Below, piece after piece: positions 53,732 through 62,491 of a stretch of 62,544 nucleotides of DNA. The stretch is from contig JAUNHC010000034.1 of the NCBI GenBank assembly GCA_030524175.1, forward strand, positions 1 to 62,544. The letters run 5' to 3'. This DNA comes from Eubacteriales bacterium (GTDB lineage: Bacteria; Bacillota; Clostridia; Lachnospirales; Lachnospiraceae). The notes under the pieces are model-generated. The model had not been told where the DNA came from. It did no database searches and saw only the letters and a list, made by a program, of their open reading frames with translations. Every line of letters starts with the position of its first letter. The stretch's first letter is position 1. The position numbers and the translations under genes are program-made.

Positions 53732-55228
53732 TCAGCTGATTTTTGCCATCAATGTATTTTTGTTCATCTCATCGGCAGAAACCATCCCCTGAATTTTACC
53801 TTTTTTCAAAATGATAATATCGTCACATACTTCCAGCAGTTCCTCCAGCTCAGAACTGAAAACCAGGACAGCGACACCCTCCTTTGCCATCTCCAGCAGG
53901 ATTTTATATATTTCGGACTTTGCCAGAACATCCACCCCTCTTGTGGGTTCGTCCAGCAAAAACAGCACCGGCTCACTTGCCACACATCTTCCTATCACCA
54001 CTTTCTGCTGATTGCCTCCGCTGAGACTGCCCACTGCCTGCTCCACTGAGGACATTTTCACAGTCATTTTCCTGGACAGGGAATCGCTGTATTCCTTCTG
54101 CTTTTTAAAATTCACAATTCCCAGCTTATTCGTAAACTTTTTCTGTATGGAAAGTGTGGAATTCTCGCGAATAGACATCATAGGGACAAAGCCCTCTGTC
54201 TTACGCTCCTCTGTCACAATAGCCACATGATTTCTCATCATAATTTCAGGTGTAACCCTGGAAAGGGTCTGTCCGTTTAGCACGATTTCACCGGAATTAA
54301 ATTTATCAATCCCCATGATAGCTCTGGCTATCTCGGTCTTCCCTGCACCCAGCAGTCCGCACACTCCTGTAATGCTGCCCTTCTTAATTTTCATATTTAT
54401 ATTCTCAAACCTGCCTTCGCTGCACAGGTTCCTTAATTCCAGAATCACAGGGGCATCTGCCCGTACATAAGACTCCTGACGTCTTCCTGAATCAGCCCTT
54501 TTGCCCATCATTGCAACGATCAGCTCATCCTTTGTAATTTCCTTAGCCTCGAAAACACCGCTGTTTATCCCGTCCTTCAGTACTGTGACACGGTCTGATA
54601 AAAGCAGTACGTCCTCAAGAAAATGAGAAATAAATATAATGGAAATTCCCTGCTGCTTCAAACGGTTCACAATACCGATAAATATTTCTTTTTCCTTTTC
54701 GTTCAGCGAGGATGTAGGTTCATCAAGTACAAGTACCTTGGCATCCATTGTCAAAGCCTTTAATATTTCAATGATCTGCTTTTCCGCTGCTCTTAAATTC
54801 CGCACAATATCCGTGGCATTCATATCCACCTGAATCATGTCAATAAGTTTCTGTGCTTCTTTTATGGTCTCTTTTCTTTTGAAAACTCCCATTGAATTTC
54901 TTTTTAAATTACCCACAAAAATATTTTCTGCCACAGTCAAATCAGGACAGATATTCAGTTCCTGATGGACAAAGGCGATTCCCAATTTTTTTGCATCCTC
55001 TACCTTTTTGATATTTGCCGGTTTTCCATCAAATAAAATTTCACCGCTGTCTGCCGTGTAAAGTCCATTCAGCACTTTGATCAAAGTGCTTTTTCCGGCT
55101 CCGTTGGCTCCCATCAGAGAATGTACCTCTCCCTTACGCAGATGGAAACTTACATCATTTAATACCACGTTTCCGGAAAATGATTTTACGATATGGTTCA
55201 TTTCAACGATATGGTTATTCTTATCCAA
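53732..55228 (-). CDS. RbsA-type double ATP-binding ABC protein
   Basis: A 498-aa tandem ATPase. First domain: Walker A GANGAGKST, degenerate signature LRAAEKQ, Walker B VLVLDEPTSSLNE. Second: GLLGAGKTE, signature SLSGGNQQK, VLFLLDEPTRGVD. TTG at 55228 is taken as start (MDKNNHIVEMNHIVKSF) because GAGGAGAGGAG lies just upstream; an earlier TTG at 55267 is possible. Powers the monosaccharide/polyol importer. Confidence 0.93.
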   Translation of the reverse strand: MDKNNHIVEMNHIVKSFSGNVVLNDVSFHLRKGEVHSLMGANGAGKSTLIKVLNGLYTADSGEILFDGKPANIKKVEDAKKLGIAFVHQELNICPDLTVAENIFVGNLKRNSMGVFKRKETIKEAQKLIDMIQVDMNATDIVRNLRAAEKQIIEILKALTMDAKVLVLDEPTSSLNEKEKEIFIGIVNRLKQQGISIIFISHFLEDVLLLSDRVTVLKDGINSGVFEAKEITKDELIVAMMGKRADSGRRQESYVRADAPVILELRNLCSEGRFENINMKIKKGSITGVCGLLGAGKTEIARAIMGIDKFNSGEIVLNGQTLSRVTPEIMMRNHVAIVTEERKTEGFVPMMSIRENSTLSIQKKFTNKLGIVNFKKQKEYSDSLSRKMTVKMSSVEQAVGSLSGGNQQKVVIGRCVASEPVLFLLDEPTRGVDVLAKSEIYKILLEMAKEGVAVLVFSSELEELLEVCDDIIILKKGKIQGMVSADEMNKNTLMAKIS

Positions 55229-55393
55229 ACTGCCGCTCCTCTCCTCTTTATCTAAAGGGGAAAGCAATGAATCGCCTTCCCCTCTCCAATCATCAGTAAC
55301 AGCATCTCACTGCAAATATGTATTAACCTGAATTCCCAGCATTACCCTTCTTTTCATACATTATGTAGTTTTATATTTTCCCTGTTTGACGGG

Positions 55394-56407
55394 TCACTCC
55401 ACGCTGTATCCCCATAAAGAATCTGAAGCTTCCAGCTCTTCAATATTTTTCTTGCTTACAACATCTCCGCTGTAATAAATTTTTTCTTCAACGTCATTGC
55501 CGTTCAGGTATTCATTGATCGTTTTCACAACATCAGTACCCAGAGTGATCGGAAGCTGTGAGAATGTGGCATCTACTTTTCCTGATTTAATATAGTCAAG
55601 AGTTTCTCCTGCACCGTCTACGGAATAAACACCGATATGTTTGTCCTCTCCTACAAGTCCTGTATATCCGGCTTCATCCAAAGCACTTAAGATTCCGGGA
55701 ACCAATGCATCTGTACAGGTAAAGATCACATCAACATCCTGGGACTGCAGATAAGTCTTGGTGGTTGACATAGCTGCTTCATTACTGTATTCACCGGCAG
55801 ACGGCTCTCCTACGATCGTCACATTGTCTGCTGCTTCCAGAACTTCCTTGACGCCTGCGGTCCTGTCAAGGGTTGGCGTATCGGATAACACGCCTTGGAT
55901 GATCAGAACATTGATATCCTGGTCTTTGTAATCCTCCAGAATGGCATTTCCCATATCGCGTCCAACCTGCACGTTATCTGTCTCAAGTGTTGCCACAACT
56001 TCCCCTGAACCTCTCCGGTCAATACAGAAAACCGGAACACCTGCTGCCGAACATTCATTGATCGCCGTGCCCACTGCTTCACTGTCAATCGGGGAAATAA
56101 CAATGGCATTAGCTCCCTGTGTGACCTGATTCTTTATCTGTGAGATCTGAAGCTCAATGTCATTATTGGGATCAAGAAGTGTTGACTCCCAGTTATACTC
56201 TGCTGACTGCTCTTCCACGCCCTTCCAGCATGCTGCAAAGAAGGTGGTGAACATACTGGGAATAGAGTATGCGATCTTTACATCTTCTTTAACCGCAGTT
56301 GTCTCTTTTGTATCCGGTTCTTTCTCTGCTGCAAATGCAGTTGTTCCAAATGCACTTGTAAGTGTCATCACTGCTGCTAATGTTGTTGCCACTAATCTTT
56401 TCTTCAT
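55394..56407 (-). CDS. Sugar/polyol-binding protein of the Rbs-type ABC importer
   Basis: A 337-aa RbsB-family protein: signal peptide (MKKRLVATTLAAVMTLTSAF, cleavage after AFA), then KIAYSIPSMFTTFFAACWKG, ANAIVISPIDSEA and VPVFCIDRRGSG. There is no lipobox Cys, unusual for a Gram-positive binding protein, so how it stays at the membrane is unclear. First gene of the nine-gene operon. Confidence 0.92.
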   Translation of the reverse strand: MKKRLVATTLAAVMTLTSAFGTTAFAAEKEPDTKETTAVKEDVKIAYSIPSMFTTFFAACWKGVEEQSAEYNWESTLLDPNNDIELQISQIKNQVTQGANAIVISPIDSEAVGTAINECSAAGVPVFCIDRRGSGEVVATLETDNVQVGRDMGNAILEDYKDQDINVLIIQGVLSDTPTLDRTAGVKEVLEAADNVTIVGEPSAGEYSNEAAMSTTKTYLQSQDVDVIFTCTDALVPGILSALDEAGYTGLVGEDKHIGVYSVDGAGETLDYIKSGKVDATFSQLPITLGTDVVKTINEYLNGNDVEEKIYYSGDVVSKKNIEELEASDSLWGYSVE

Positions 56408-56520
56408 TTTTTTCCTCCTTAATATTGGGGTTTACCGGGTATTTCCTACGTTAATAGTCTGTGACCTGCTTATGGATGCCTCCTCTCTTTTATGTTGCTA
56501 TTTGTTCGTTTATGTTTTGT

Positions 56521-56548
56521 ATTATAGCACATTTTAAATCATTTTCAA
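56521..56548 (-). promoter_or_regulatory. Promoter of the polyol/ketose operon
   Basis: Minus strand: TTGAAA (56543-56548), 16-bp spacer, TATAAT (56521-56526), about 115 bp before the binding-protein ATG. Confidence 0.65.
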
Positions 56549-56549
56549 T

Positions 56550-56939
56550 CGCAATTATAGATAAAATTATTTTTCTATTTTTGTGTATTTTTTTATTTTT
56601 CTCAATTTATATCTGATTATTCTTAATGATTATGTGGTACAACTGTTTTTCAATTGATTTTTGCTCAAATATACTCTTGTTCTTCTTGGATCACCGCCAT
56701 TACAATTCGAACACATTCAAACATATCATAAACATATAATTCTGACCGATTGAAAGCTGAGATTGAAATGAAGACGGGATCATTTAAGAATCCTATCATG
56801 TGGATTCAGTTACAAGCGATATCCTTATTATTCCAGCCCGAACAAGTTTGATATGTTTTCTACGCAAGGATGATGCGCGTCTGACATAAAAAAGCAGCTG
56901 AACAACCACTTTCTGTGTCATGAATTTTGCAAGAAAACA
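56550..56939. other. Non-coding stretch, nothing identified
   Basis: AT-rich to mixed sequence between the operon promoter and a terminator; no frame with a ribosome site, no tRNA and no repeat that I can support. It may carry the regulator sites of module 3 or degraded coding DNA. Confidence 0.4.
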
Positions 56940-56979
56940 AAAATGCTGTCTCACACATTTATTAGTGTGGCAGCATTTT
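56940..56979. terminator. Terminator after module 3 regulator
   Basis: Near-perfect hairpin AAATGCTG...CACAC/GTGTG...CAGCATTT (56940-56956 with 56965-56979), U tracts on both strands. It separates module 3 from the ABC operon. Confidence 0.85.
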
Positions 56980-57028
56980 TTTATATCCTAAATAATAGCT
57001 AATCAGCCGTTCAGTTATCCACAAATCC

Positions 57029-57739
57029 TTATTGCGTCCTGCGCCATGCTGATGGTGTCATCCCATATTTTTTTGAAAAATTTAACCCGAAGTGGCTGGC
57101 ATCTCTATAGCCAGTCATTTCTGCTATTTCTGCAATTGAATATTTAGGATCGCTTAATAATTTTCCGGCTTCACTCATCCGTACATTTGTAAGATATTCA
57201 AGAAAATTCACGCCCATTTCTTTCTTAAACAAAGCGGAAAAGTAATTGGGACTAATATAAAAGTGCCGTGAAATACTTTCAAGAGAAAGTTTCTCCCCAA
57301 AATGCATGTCAATATACTGACATGCATTGCGCACCAACCCAGAAACTAAATCTTTGTTATCTCCGTTTTTCTCAATCTTTTCTGCAATACATCGAAGTGC
57401 ATCATTTAATTCTTTTTTATCAACGGGCTTAGGAAGAAAATCCTCTACATTTAATCTCATTGCCTGGCGGGCAAATGCAAAATCTGTATAAGCGCTGGTA
57501 ATGAGAAAGTATGGCTTTAACCCCATTTCCAATGTTTTAGCTATAATCTCCAACCCGCTAAACACCGGCATTTTAATATCTGTTATTACAATATCCGGCC
57601 GTTCTCTTTCAATCAATGACAATAATTGTTGCCCATCCCTGGCTTCTCCCGCCAGGGTCAGACCAAGCCCCTCCCAATCTGTAAACTTCTTCAGCATAAG
57701 CAGTGCCATACGCTCATCGTCAGCAATCACCGTCTTCAT
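57029..57739 (-). CDS. AraC-type response regulator, module 3
   Basis: A 236-aa regulator: receiver domain with Asp54 (IVITDIKMPV) and LPKPVDK, then directly an AraC double helix-turn-helix (ISPNYFSALFKKEMG, TGYRDASHFGLNFSKKYG). It lacks the about 250-residue middle region of the module 1 and 2 regulators. ATG 57739 has GGAGGTG upstream and overlaps the kinase gene by 20 bp. Possible targets: the esterase at 60347 and the ABC operon that follows. Confidence 0.92.
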   Translation of the reverse strand: MKTVIADDERMALLMLKKFTDWEGLGLTLAGEARDGQQLLSLIERERPDIVITDIKMPVFSGLEIIAKTLEMGLKPYFLITSAYTDFAFARQAMRLNVEDFLPKPVDKKELNDALRCIAEKIEKNGDNKDLVSGLVRNACQYIDMHFGEKLSLESISRHFYISPNYFSALFKKEMGVNFLEYLTNVRMSEAGKLLSDPKYSIAEIAEMTGYRDASHFGLNFSKKYGMTPSAWRRTQ

Positions 57740-59231
57740 TTTCTCCACCTCCCTGCTTATCCGATATCGCCGCCCGTCCAGTCGGCGGCAGAAAGTAAAT
57801 CAATGGCATCCTAAAACAAATTTTCGTACAAACCAACGGTTCACTGTCTACCATACAAGTTACTGTACAATCTTCTTCCTCCCGGCAGTCTTTATAAAAG
57901 GATTGCAGCCTTTGAAAGGTATTTACAAGCCCAATCCCTTTCCTGTCATCATACTTCTCCGAATTTTCCAGACGTTCCCGCACTACCTGCAGACGCTGCT
58001 TTTCTATTCCTGCACCATCGTCCTCTACAGAAAGCATCAGTTGTCCATCCTCCACTCCTGCACAGATATAAATCGTAGTTGTCCGTTTCAACGGTTCCAT
58101 GCCATATCCCAGCGCATTCTCACATAAAGGCTGCAGTATCATTGAAGGAACCACTGCCCTAAGGCTTTCATCCTCAACCTTAAGTTTTACCTGAAAACGT
58201 TCCTCAAACCGTGCCTTTTGAATATCCATATAGTCCATGGCATGGCTTATTTCCTCCTCCAGCCTTACTGCCTTATCCAGACAAATCAATGCATAGCGCA
58301 TATATTTCGCCGTCTTCATCAGCATTTCTGTTGTTTTCTCCGCATCTTCTTCTACCGCAAGTCCTGCAATCAGGTTCAGAGTATTAAACATAAAATGAGG
58401 ATTTACCCGCGACTGCAAAAGCCGAAGTTTTGTTTCTGAAAGTCTTTTTTCTAAATCTTTTTGCTTCTTCAAGATATCATAGTTTCTGTTATTTGTTTCT
58501 ATCATCTGATAAAAAGAGTTGTTCAAAATATCCAGCTCATCCCGCAACTCCTGGTGATATCTCATCTCAATAGTCCGTTTTCCCCCGATAATTGTTTCCG
58601 TCTGAGCTGTTAACTCCTGAACAGGCCGCGTGATCTGCATTTCCATTCGGCGGAGCCACCAGATAAAAAAAGCGACCATACAGGTTCCCAGGGCCATTGT
58701 CATCAAATTGAGTCTTTGCCAAAATATTTCTAAGGTTTTCAGCTCCGTATCCAAATAGTCCTGCATTTTTCCGTATAAAGTGTCATATATTCCCTCCAGT
58801 ATCCATCTATATTCCTTTAGTGTATTATACGAAGAAATCCTCTCTTTTGTCCCGGATTGCCCATTCAGAATCTGTTCACCTATCTGGACATATTTGTCTG
58901 TTATCAGCCTCAAATCCTTCATCTCAGGCTGCTCCAAGGTTTTCTCCAGAGTATCGGCCTCCTTTTTTTGTTCCAATAACAGCCTATAACACTCATCTTT
59001 TTCCTTTTCAACCGGAGTCTGGGAATACCCGTACAGAATACGGTCCGCCTCTTGCATTCCATTCCAGTATTTAGTAAATCTGCTGTAATTCAAATAAACA
59101 TCTGAGCTATTTGAACTGAACCATAGCATCAGGCACTGTATAAGCATAAAAATACACGCTAACCCCACAGTTACTATCATACTAAACGAACGGAATTTTT
59201 TCCGGATTGAACGAAACCTCTTTTTATTCAC
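57720..59231 (-). CDS. YesM-type sensor histidine kinase, module 3
   Basis: A 503-aa kinase: TM1 about 17-39, extracellular helical domain, TM2 about 180-200, HAMP, coiled coil, NPHFMFN with His279, HATPase with DDGAGI and GIGLVNTFQRL. GTG 59231 is taken as start: GGAGG lies nine bases upstream and the overlap with the binding-protein stop is then 8 bp; ATG 59240 sits right on that site, and ATG 59261 is further inside. Confidence 0.9.
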   Translation of the reverse strand: MNKKRFRSIRKKFRSFSMIVTVGLACIFMLIQCLMLWFSSNSSDVYLNYSRFTKYWNGMQEADRILYGYSQTPVEKEKDECYRLLLEQKKEADTLEKTLEQPEMKDLRLITDKYVQIGEQILNGQSGTKERISSYNTLKEYRWILEGIYDTLYGKMQDYLDTELKTLEIFWQRLNLMTMALGTCMVAFFIWWLRRMEMQITRPVQELTAQTETIIGGKRTIEMRYHQELRDELDILNNSFYQMIETNNRNYDILKKQKDLEKRLSETKLRLLQSRVNPHFMFNTLNLIAGLAVEEDAEKTTEMLMKTAKYMRYALICLDKAVRLEEEISHAMDYMDIQKARFEERFQVKLKVEDESLRAVVPSMILQPLCENALGYGMEPLKRTTTIYICAGVEDGQLMLSVEDDGAGIEKQRLQVVRERLENSEKYDDRKGIGLVNTFQRLQSFYKDCREEEDCTVTCMVDSEPLVCTKICFRMPLIYFLPPTGRAAISDKQGGGENEDGDC

Positions 59232-60201
59232 TTCCTGCATCCTCCGCTGATTCCAAATCAATAATCTTGCAAGGTACTGTTATTTCTGCCTGAATCAGTT
59301 CCTCTATGTCAGTACCTGAGACTATCTTCCGAAGAAATTCCGCACATTCCTGTCCAGTCTTCTCCGGGTTCTGTACAATCACAGCATCTATGCCCCCTTG
59401 CTGCATCTCCTGCCGGACCTGTTCCGTATAATCAAAGCAAAGTACATAAACATCTTCCGTCCTCCCCTGTTCTGCCAGAACCTTGGAAACGGTAACGCCT
59501 GAAGCTGAATCCAAACAATACATGACATTGATCCCTGGATTTTCGTCCAGATATTTTCTGACTGTCTGCATAGCTTCCAGCGTGTCAGAAGAGCAAATAC
59601 ACTCTGGCTTCACCTGAAGATTTTGGTGGTTTTCTGCCTCCTCCACAAATCCAACCTGTCTCTCTCTACGGCTTCCGGATATTTTACTGTTTCTAAATGA
59701 AGTCGCAACCATCCCTGCCTGTTGGTTTCCCACTCTTTCTGCAATCATTTGAGCTGCCTGAACACCTGCACTCCGATTACCTGTGCCAATAGAGGCACTC
59801 TGTTCATAACTGGAATTATGCCCGTCCACCGCAAGCACAAATATATTCTCATCCTGAAGTGTCCTGAGAATATCCACATCTGCCTCCTCCGGTATATCCG
59901 CTACGATCATCACATCCATATCAAAGGCAACGGCCGTTTTGACTTTATAATCCATTGATTCATACAGGTCTGAGGGCAGGCAGTAAACACTCAGTGAAAC
60001 TGCATCCTCCTCTCCCAGATTCTCCAGGATACTTTGTGTCACATAGGAAATAGTGCTGTTCACGCCGTTTACGCTGGAATAAAACGCAATGCATCGAAGT
60101 TCCTCCTTCCTATCCTCTGCTCTTGTTTTCTCAGTACAAATTAGTATGAAATATAAAAACAATAGGCCCACAACGCCTGCTCGCTTTAAAATACGCTGCA
60201 T
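59224..60201 (-). CDS. Exported sugar-binding protein, sensor of module 3
   Basis: A 325-aa RbsB-like protein with an N-terminal hydrophobic signal/anchor (about 8-24; a Cys is present in FILICTEK but not in a good lipobox). Seen: RCIAFYSSVNGVN opening strand, DMDVMIVADIPEEAD, IFVLAVDGHNSS and GIDAVIVQNPEKTG. First of the leftward module 3 trio, without permease. Extracellular ligand sensor; ligand unknown. Confidence 0.87.
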   Translation of the reverse strand: MQRILKRAGVVGLLFLYFILICTEKTRAEDRKEELRCIAFYSSVNGVNSTISYVTQSILENLGEEDAVSLSVYCLPSDLYESMDYKVKTAVAFDMDVMIVADIPEEADVDILRTLQDENIFVLAVDGHNSSYEQSASIGTGNRSAGVQAAQMIAERVGNQQAGMVATSFRNSKISGSRRERQVGFVEEAENHQNLQVKPECICSSDTLEAMQTVRKYLDENPGINVMYCLDSASGVTVSKVLAEQGRTEDVYVLCFDYTEQVRQEMQQGGIDAVIVQNPEKTGQECAEFLRKIVSGTDIEELIQAEITVPCKIIDLESAEDAGSE

Positions 60202-60263
60202 TCCAATCTTCCCCCAAATTTTTTATTTTATCATATCACAGTTAATACGGAAAACAAATAAAA

Positions 60264-60304
60264 GTATGCAGGAAAACCTGCCTTTGGCATGCCTTCCTGC
60301 ATAC
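60264..60304 (-). terminator. Terminator after the module 3 esterase
   Basis: 11-bp stem GTATGCAGGAA/TTCCTGCATAC (60294-60304 with 60264-60274) with a loop that can pair further, then UUUUAUUU on the minus strand. It isolates the esterase from the sensor trio. Confidence 0.85.
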
Positions 60305-60346
60305 TGTCCATACAATTTGATCAAACTACTCTGATTTGTTAGTTTC

Positions 60347-61933
60347 TTACTGTATCAGCACCGGAATCACCAATGCGTCCTTTTTTTCTGATTCCGTTAC
60401 GGGAATTAACTGAAGCATTGCCTTCCCTGCATGGTCAACAGATGTTGTGACTGTCCAGTAGAGAAAACCGTCTTCGCCCTCCCTGCTTTCACAGTTTACG
60501 GGAAGTGAAATACCATCCTTCAGCATCAGCAAATAATTCTTTACATCTGCAGATGATTTGACAGTAATAACAATTTCTTCTCCCCTGCCTGCTTCCGAAG
60601 TAAATTCCTGAATAAAGCTTCCCTCTTTTTTATACACAATTTCCTGGGGCTTGAGCTGTGGTTTATTATCCTGATCCAGAACAATCAGCTCACCGTTTTC
60701 CGTATTTCTTGCATACTGTGACATGAAATCCCAAGCCACCTGAGCCATGGACTGCGTCATCCAGTGTATCATTCCCTCCACGTTGATCACCTTGATCATA
60801 TTAATATTGTCTTCATTATAAAAATCTGCTGTATAATATTTCGTTCCATCATAATACTGAGTATAAATGGCATCTGCCTCCAGTCCCAGCTTACTCTGTG
60901 CAACATCCTCCGTAGTATCAACAATCTTCTGGCATTCTTCCAGAGTCACCTGACGGTCAATTCCATTTATCTGAAACCATCTGTTCAGTGCATTTGTGGC
61001 ATCCTCCCCGGTGACACCATAACCATAAGGAAGCTTCACACGCATTTCATTATCACCGTCCAGCTGCAAAACTGGTGTTTCTTTTAAAGCATCCCACTCC
61101 TCATCTGCAAAGGTATAATCTGCTCCCTGGCGGATTCCACCCAGATTATGTCCTCCCACGGTAATTGCCGCAAACAAATTAGGGTTCTTAATCGCTTCCC
61201 GAACTGTAGAACGGCCGCCTAAAGAATATCCAGCTCCATAAATACGACTCTCATCAATAGGATATTGTTCTTGGAGAATCCCCATAATGCGTTCAACCTC
61301 AGCATCAAGTGTTGTTCCTTCCTCTTCATCTGCCGCGCCGGCGTTTGCAGCCCATGGAATGACGCAGATAAAACCTTCCTGTGCCGCCAGCTGTGCGTAT
61401 CCATAGGATTCTGTAATGTAAATCGGATTATTTGAACCATGGAATACAAACAAAACCGGCCATGTTTTATCTGCATTCTCCTCTTCGAAAGCTTCCATAG
61501 GAGTGAAGGTTGCCCATTTGCTTGCCTTATCCCCAGCGTCATGTATTTCTTTTTTGATTCCCAGGTTCTCCCAATATTCATATTCTTCTTTGCAATATTC
61601 ATTTGGATATAAGATAAAATTCTTAGTATTATTTACCAGGCTTTCCCCAAGCGGGCTGTTTACAAATGCTTCAAAATCAAATTCTGTCCCGTCAACTGAA
61701 GTCCCGCCCATCTGGCTGTGATGATCGGCAAGAGAATTATAATTATCCCATGTGAAACTATCCGTCTGGGTATACCATAGATATTTATTCTCATAATCAT
61801 ATACCTGCTTTATCTGGATATCCTCCTCCGCCGCCCGTACTGTACAAACTCCTGGCAAAGCCGTAGCAATAATCATCATTCCAGCTGTAGCTGCCGCAGT
61901 AATTTTCTTTAAACATTCACTTGTGTTTTTCAT
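60347..61933 (-). CDS. Secreted PHB-depolymerase/feruloyl-esterase-like hydrolase
   Basis: A 528-aa exported alpha/beta-hydrolase. Signal peptide about 1-34 (TAGMMIIATALPGVCTV, cleavage near RAA). Catalytic core: PVLFVFHGSNN (oxyanion), nucleophile GAGYSLGG with Ser237, and EGMIHWMTQ with the likely His. A C-terminal beta-rich part (about 430-528) may bind carbohydrate. This fold occurs in LpqC/PHB depolymerase and in some feruloyl/acetyl-xylan esterases. ATG behind AAAGGAG. Own promoter and terminator; upstream of the module 3 trio. Confidence 0.88.
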   Translation of the reverse strand: MKNTSECLKKITAAATAGMMIIATALPGVCTVRAAEEDIQIKQVYDYENKYLWYTQTDSFTWDNYNSLADHHSQMGGTSVDGTEFDFEAFVNSPLGESLVNNTKNFILYPNEYCKEEYEYWENLGIKKEIHDAGDKASKWATFTPMEAFEEENADKTWPVLFVFHGSNNPIYITESYGYAQLAAQEGFICVIPWAANAGAADEEEGTTLDAEVERIMGILQEQYPIDESRIYGAGYSLGGRSTVREAIKNPNLFAAITVGGHNLGGIRQGADYTFADEEWDALKETPVLQLDGDNEMRVKLPYGYGVTGEDATNALNRWFQINGIDRQVTLEECQKIVDTTEDVAQSKLGLEADAIYTQYYDGTKYYTADFYNEDNINMIKVINVEGMIHWMTQSMAQVAWDFMSQYARNTENGELIVLDQDNKPQLKPQEIVYKKEGSFIQEFTSEAGRGEEIVITVKSSADVKNYLLMLKDGISLPVNCESREGEDGFLYWTVTTSVDHAGKAMLQLIPVTESEKKDALVIPVLIQ

Positions 61934-61984
61934 ACTCTCATACTCCTTTCATCTAACTCTCTACTTGTTTCATAACATATCCCG

Positions 61985-62013
61985 ATTATAATAACAGTGG
62001 GTTTTTGAGTCAA
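61985..62013 (-). promoter_or_regulatory. Promoter of the module 3 esterase
   Basis: Minus strand: TTGACT (62008-62013), 17-bp spacer, TATAAT (61985-61990), about 50 bp before the ATG. The rest of the 467-bp gap (61934-62400) holds the direct repeats and the tRNA promoter listed separately. Confidence 0.75.
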
Positions 62014-62030
62014 TAAATCCGGGACATGAG

Positions 62031-62063
62031 CGTAAGTTTACCGTTTTTTTCGTAATAAAACCG
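62031..62063 (-). promoter_or_regulatory. Direct repeats with 20-bp period, candidate AraC-type site
   Basis: Minus strand CGGTTTTATTACG (62051-62063) and CGGTAAACTTACG (62031-62043): CGGTnnnnTTACG twice, 20 bp apart start to start, ending 17 bp before the -35 box of the esterase. Position and period suit an AraC-type activator such as the module 3 regulator. Confidence 0.5.
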
Positions 62064-62305
62064 GATTGGAGTACTGGAATACAATCTTTTATAATGCAGA
62101 TAACTTATGTATTTCCGGAATGTTAAATTGACTGTCCCCATCTTACAGCGTTTCATTAACAATAAAAATCCGTGTATTTTTTACGATACTTGCTGCTTTT
62201 TTATCTAATCCAAGTATCTCATAAGATTATAAATAACCCTGTATGGAAGAAAAATGCACATATTGTATATAATACAAAAAAAATAAAAAAAATTACGAAA
62301 AAGTG

Positions 62306-62334
62306 TTGACAACCCGTGATTTTAATTATATAAT
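62306..62334 (+). promoter_or_regulatory. Consensus promoter of the tRNA cluster
   Basis: TTGACA (62306-62311), 17-bp spacer, TATAAT (62329-62334), both perfect, 67 bp before tRNA-Val. Confidence 0.9.
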
Positions 62335-62400
62335 AGCAAAGCAAGTTGAGGACAGGACAGTGTGAAAACACAAAGAAATGTTTTCAATGAGCAGGAATAT

Positions 62401-62473
62401 GGGGTCTTAGCTCAGCTGGGAGAGCATCTGCCTTACAAGCAGAGGGTCATAGGTTCGAGCCCTATAGGCCCCA
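62401..62473 (+). tRNA. tRNA-Val (anticodon TAC)
   Basis: Complete cloverleaf: acceptor GGGGTCT/AGGCCCC, D arm GCTC/GAGC, anticodon stem TCTGC/GCAGA with loop CTTACAA, T arm ATAGG/CCTAT, discriminator A. CCA is not encoded. Confidence 0.97.
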
Positions 62474-62491
62474 TACCTTAAAAATAAATAT

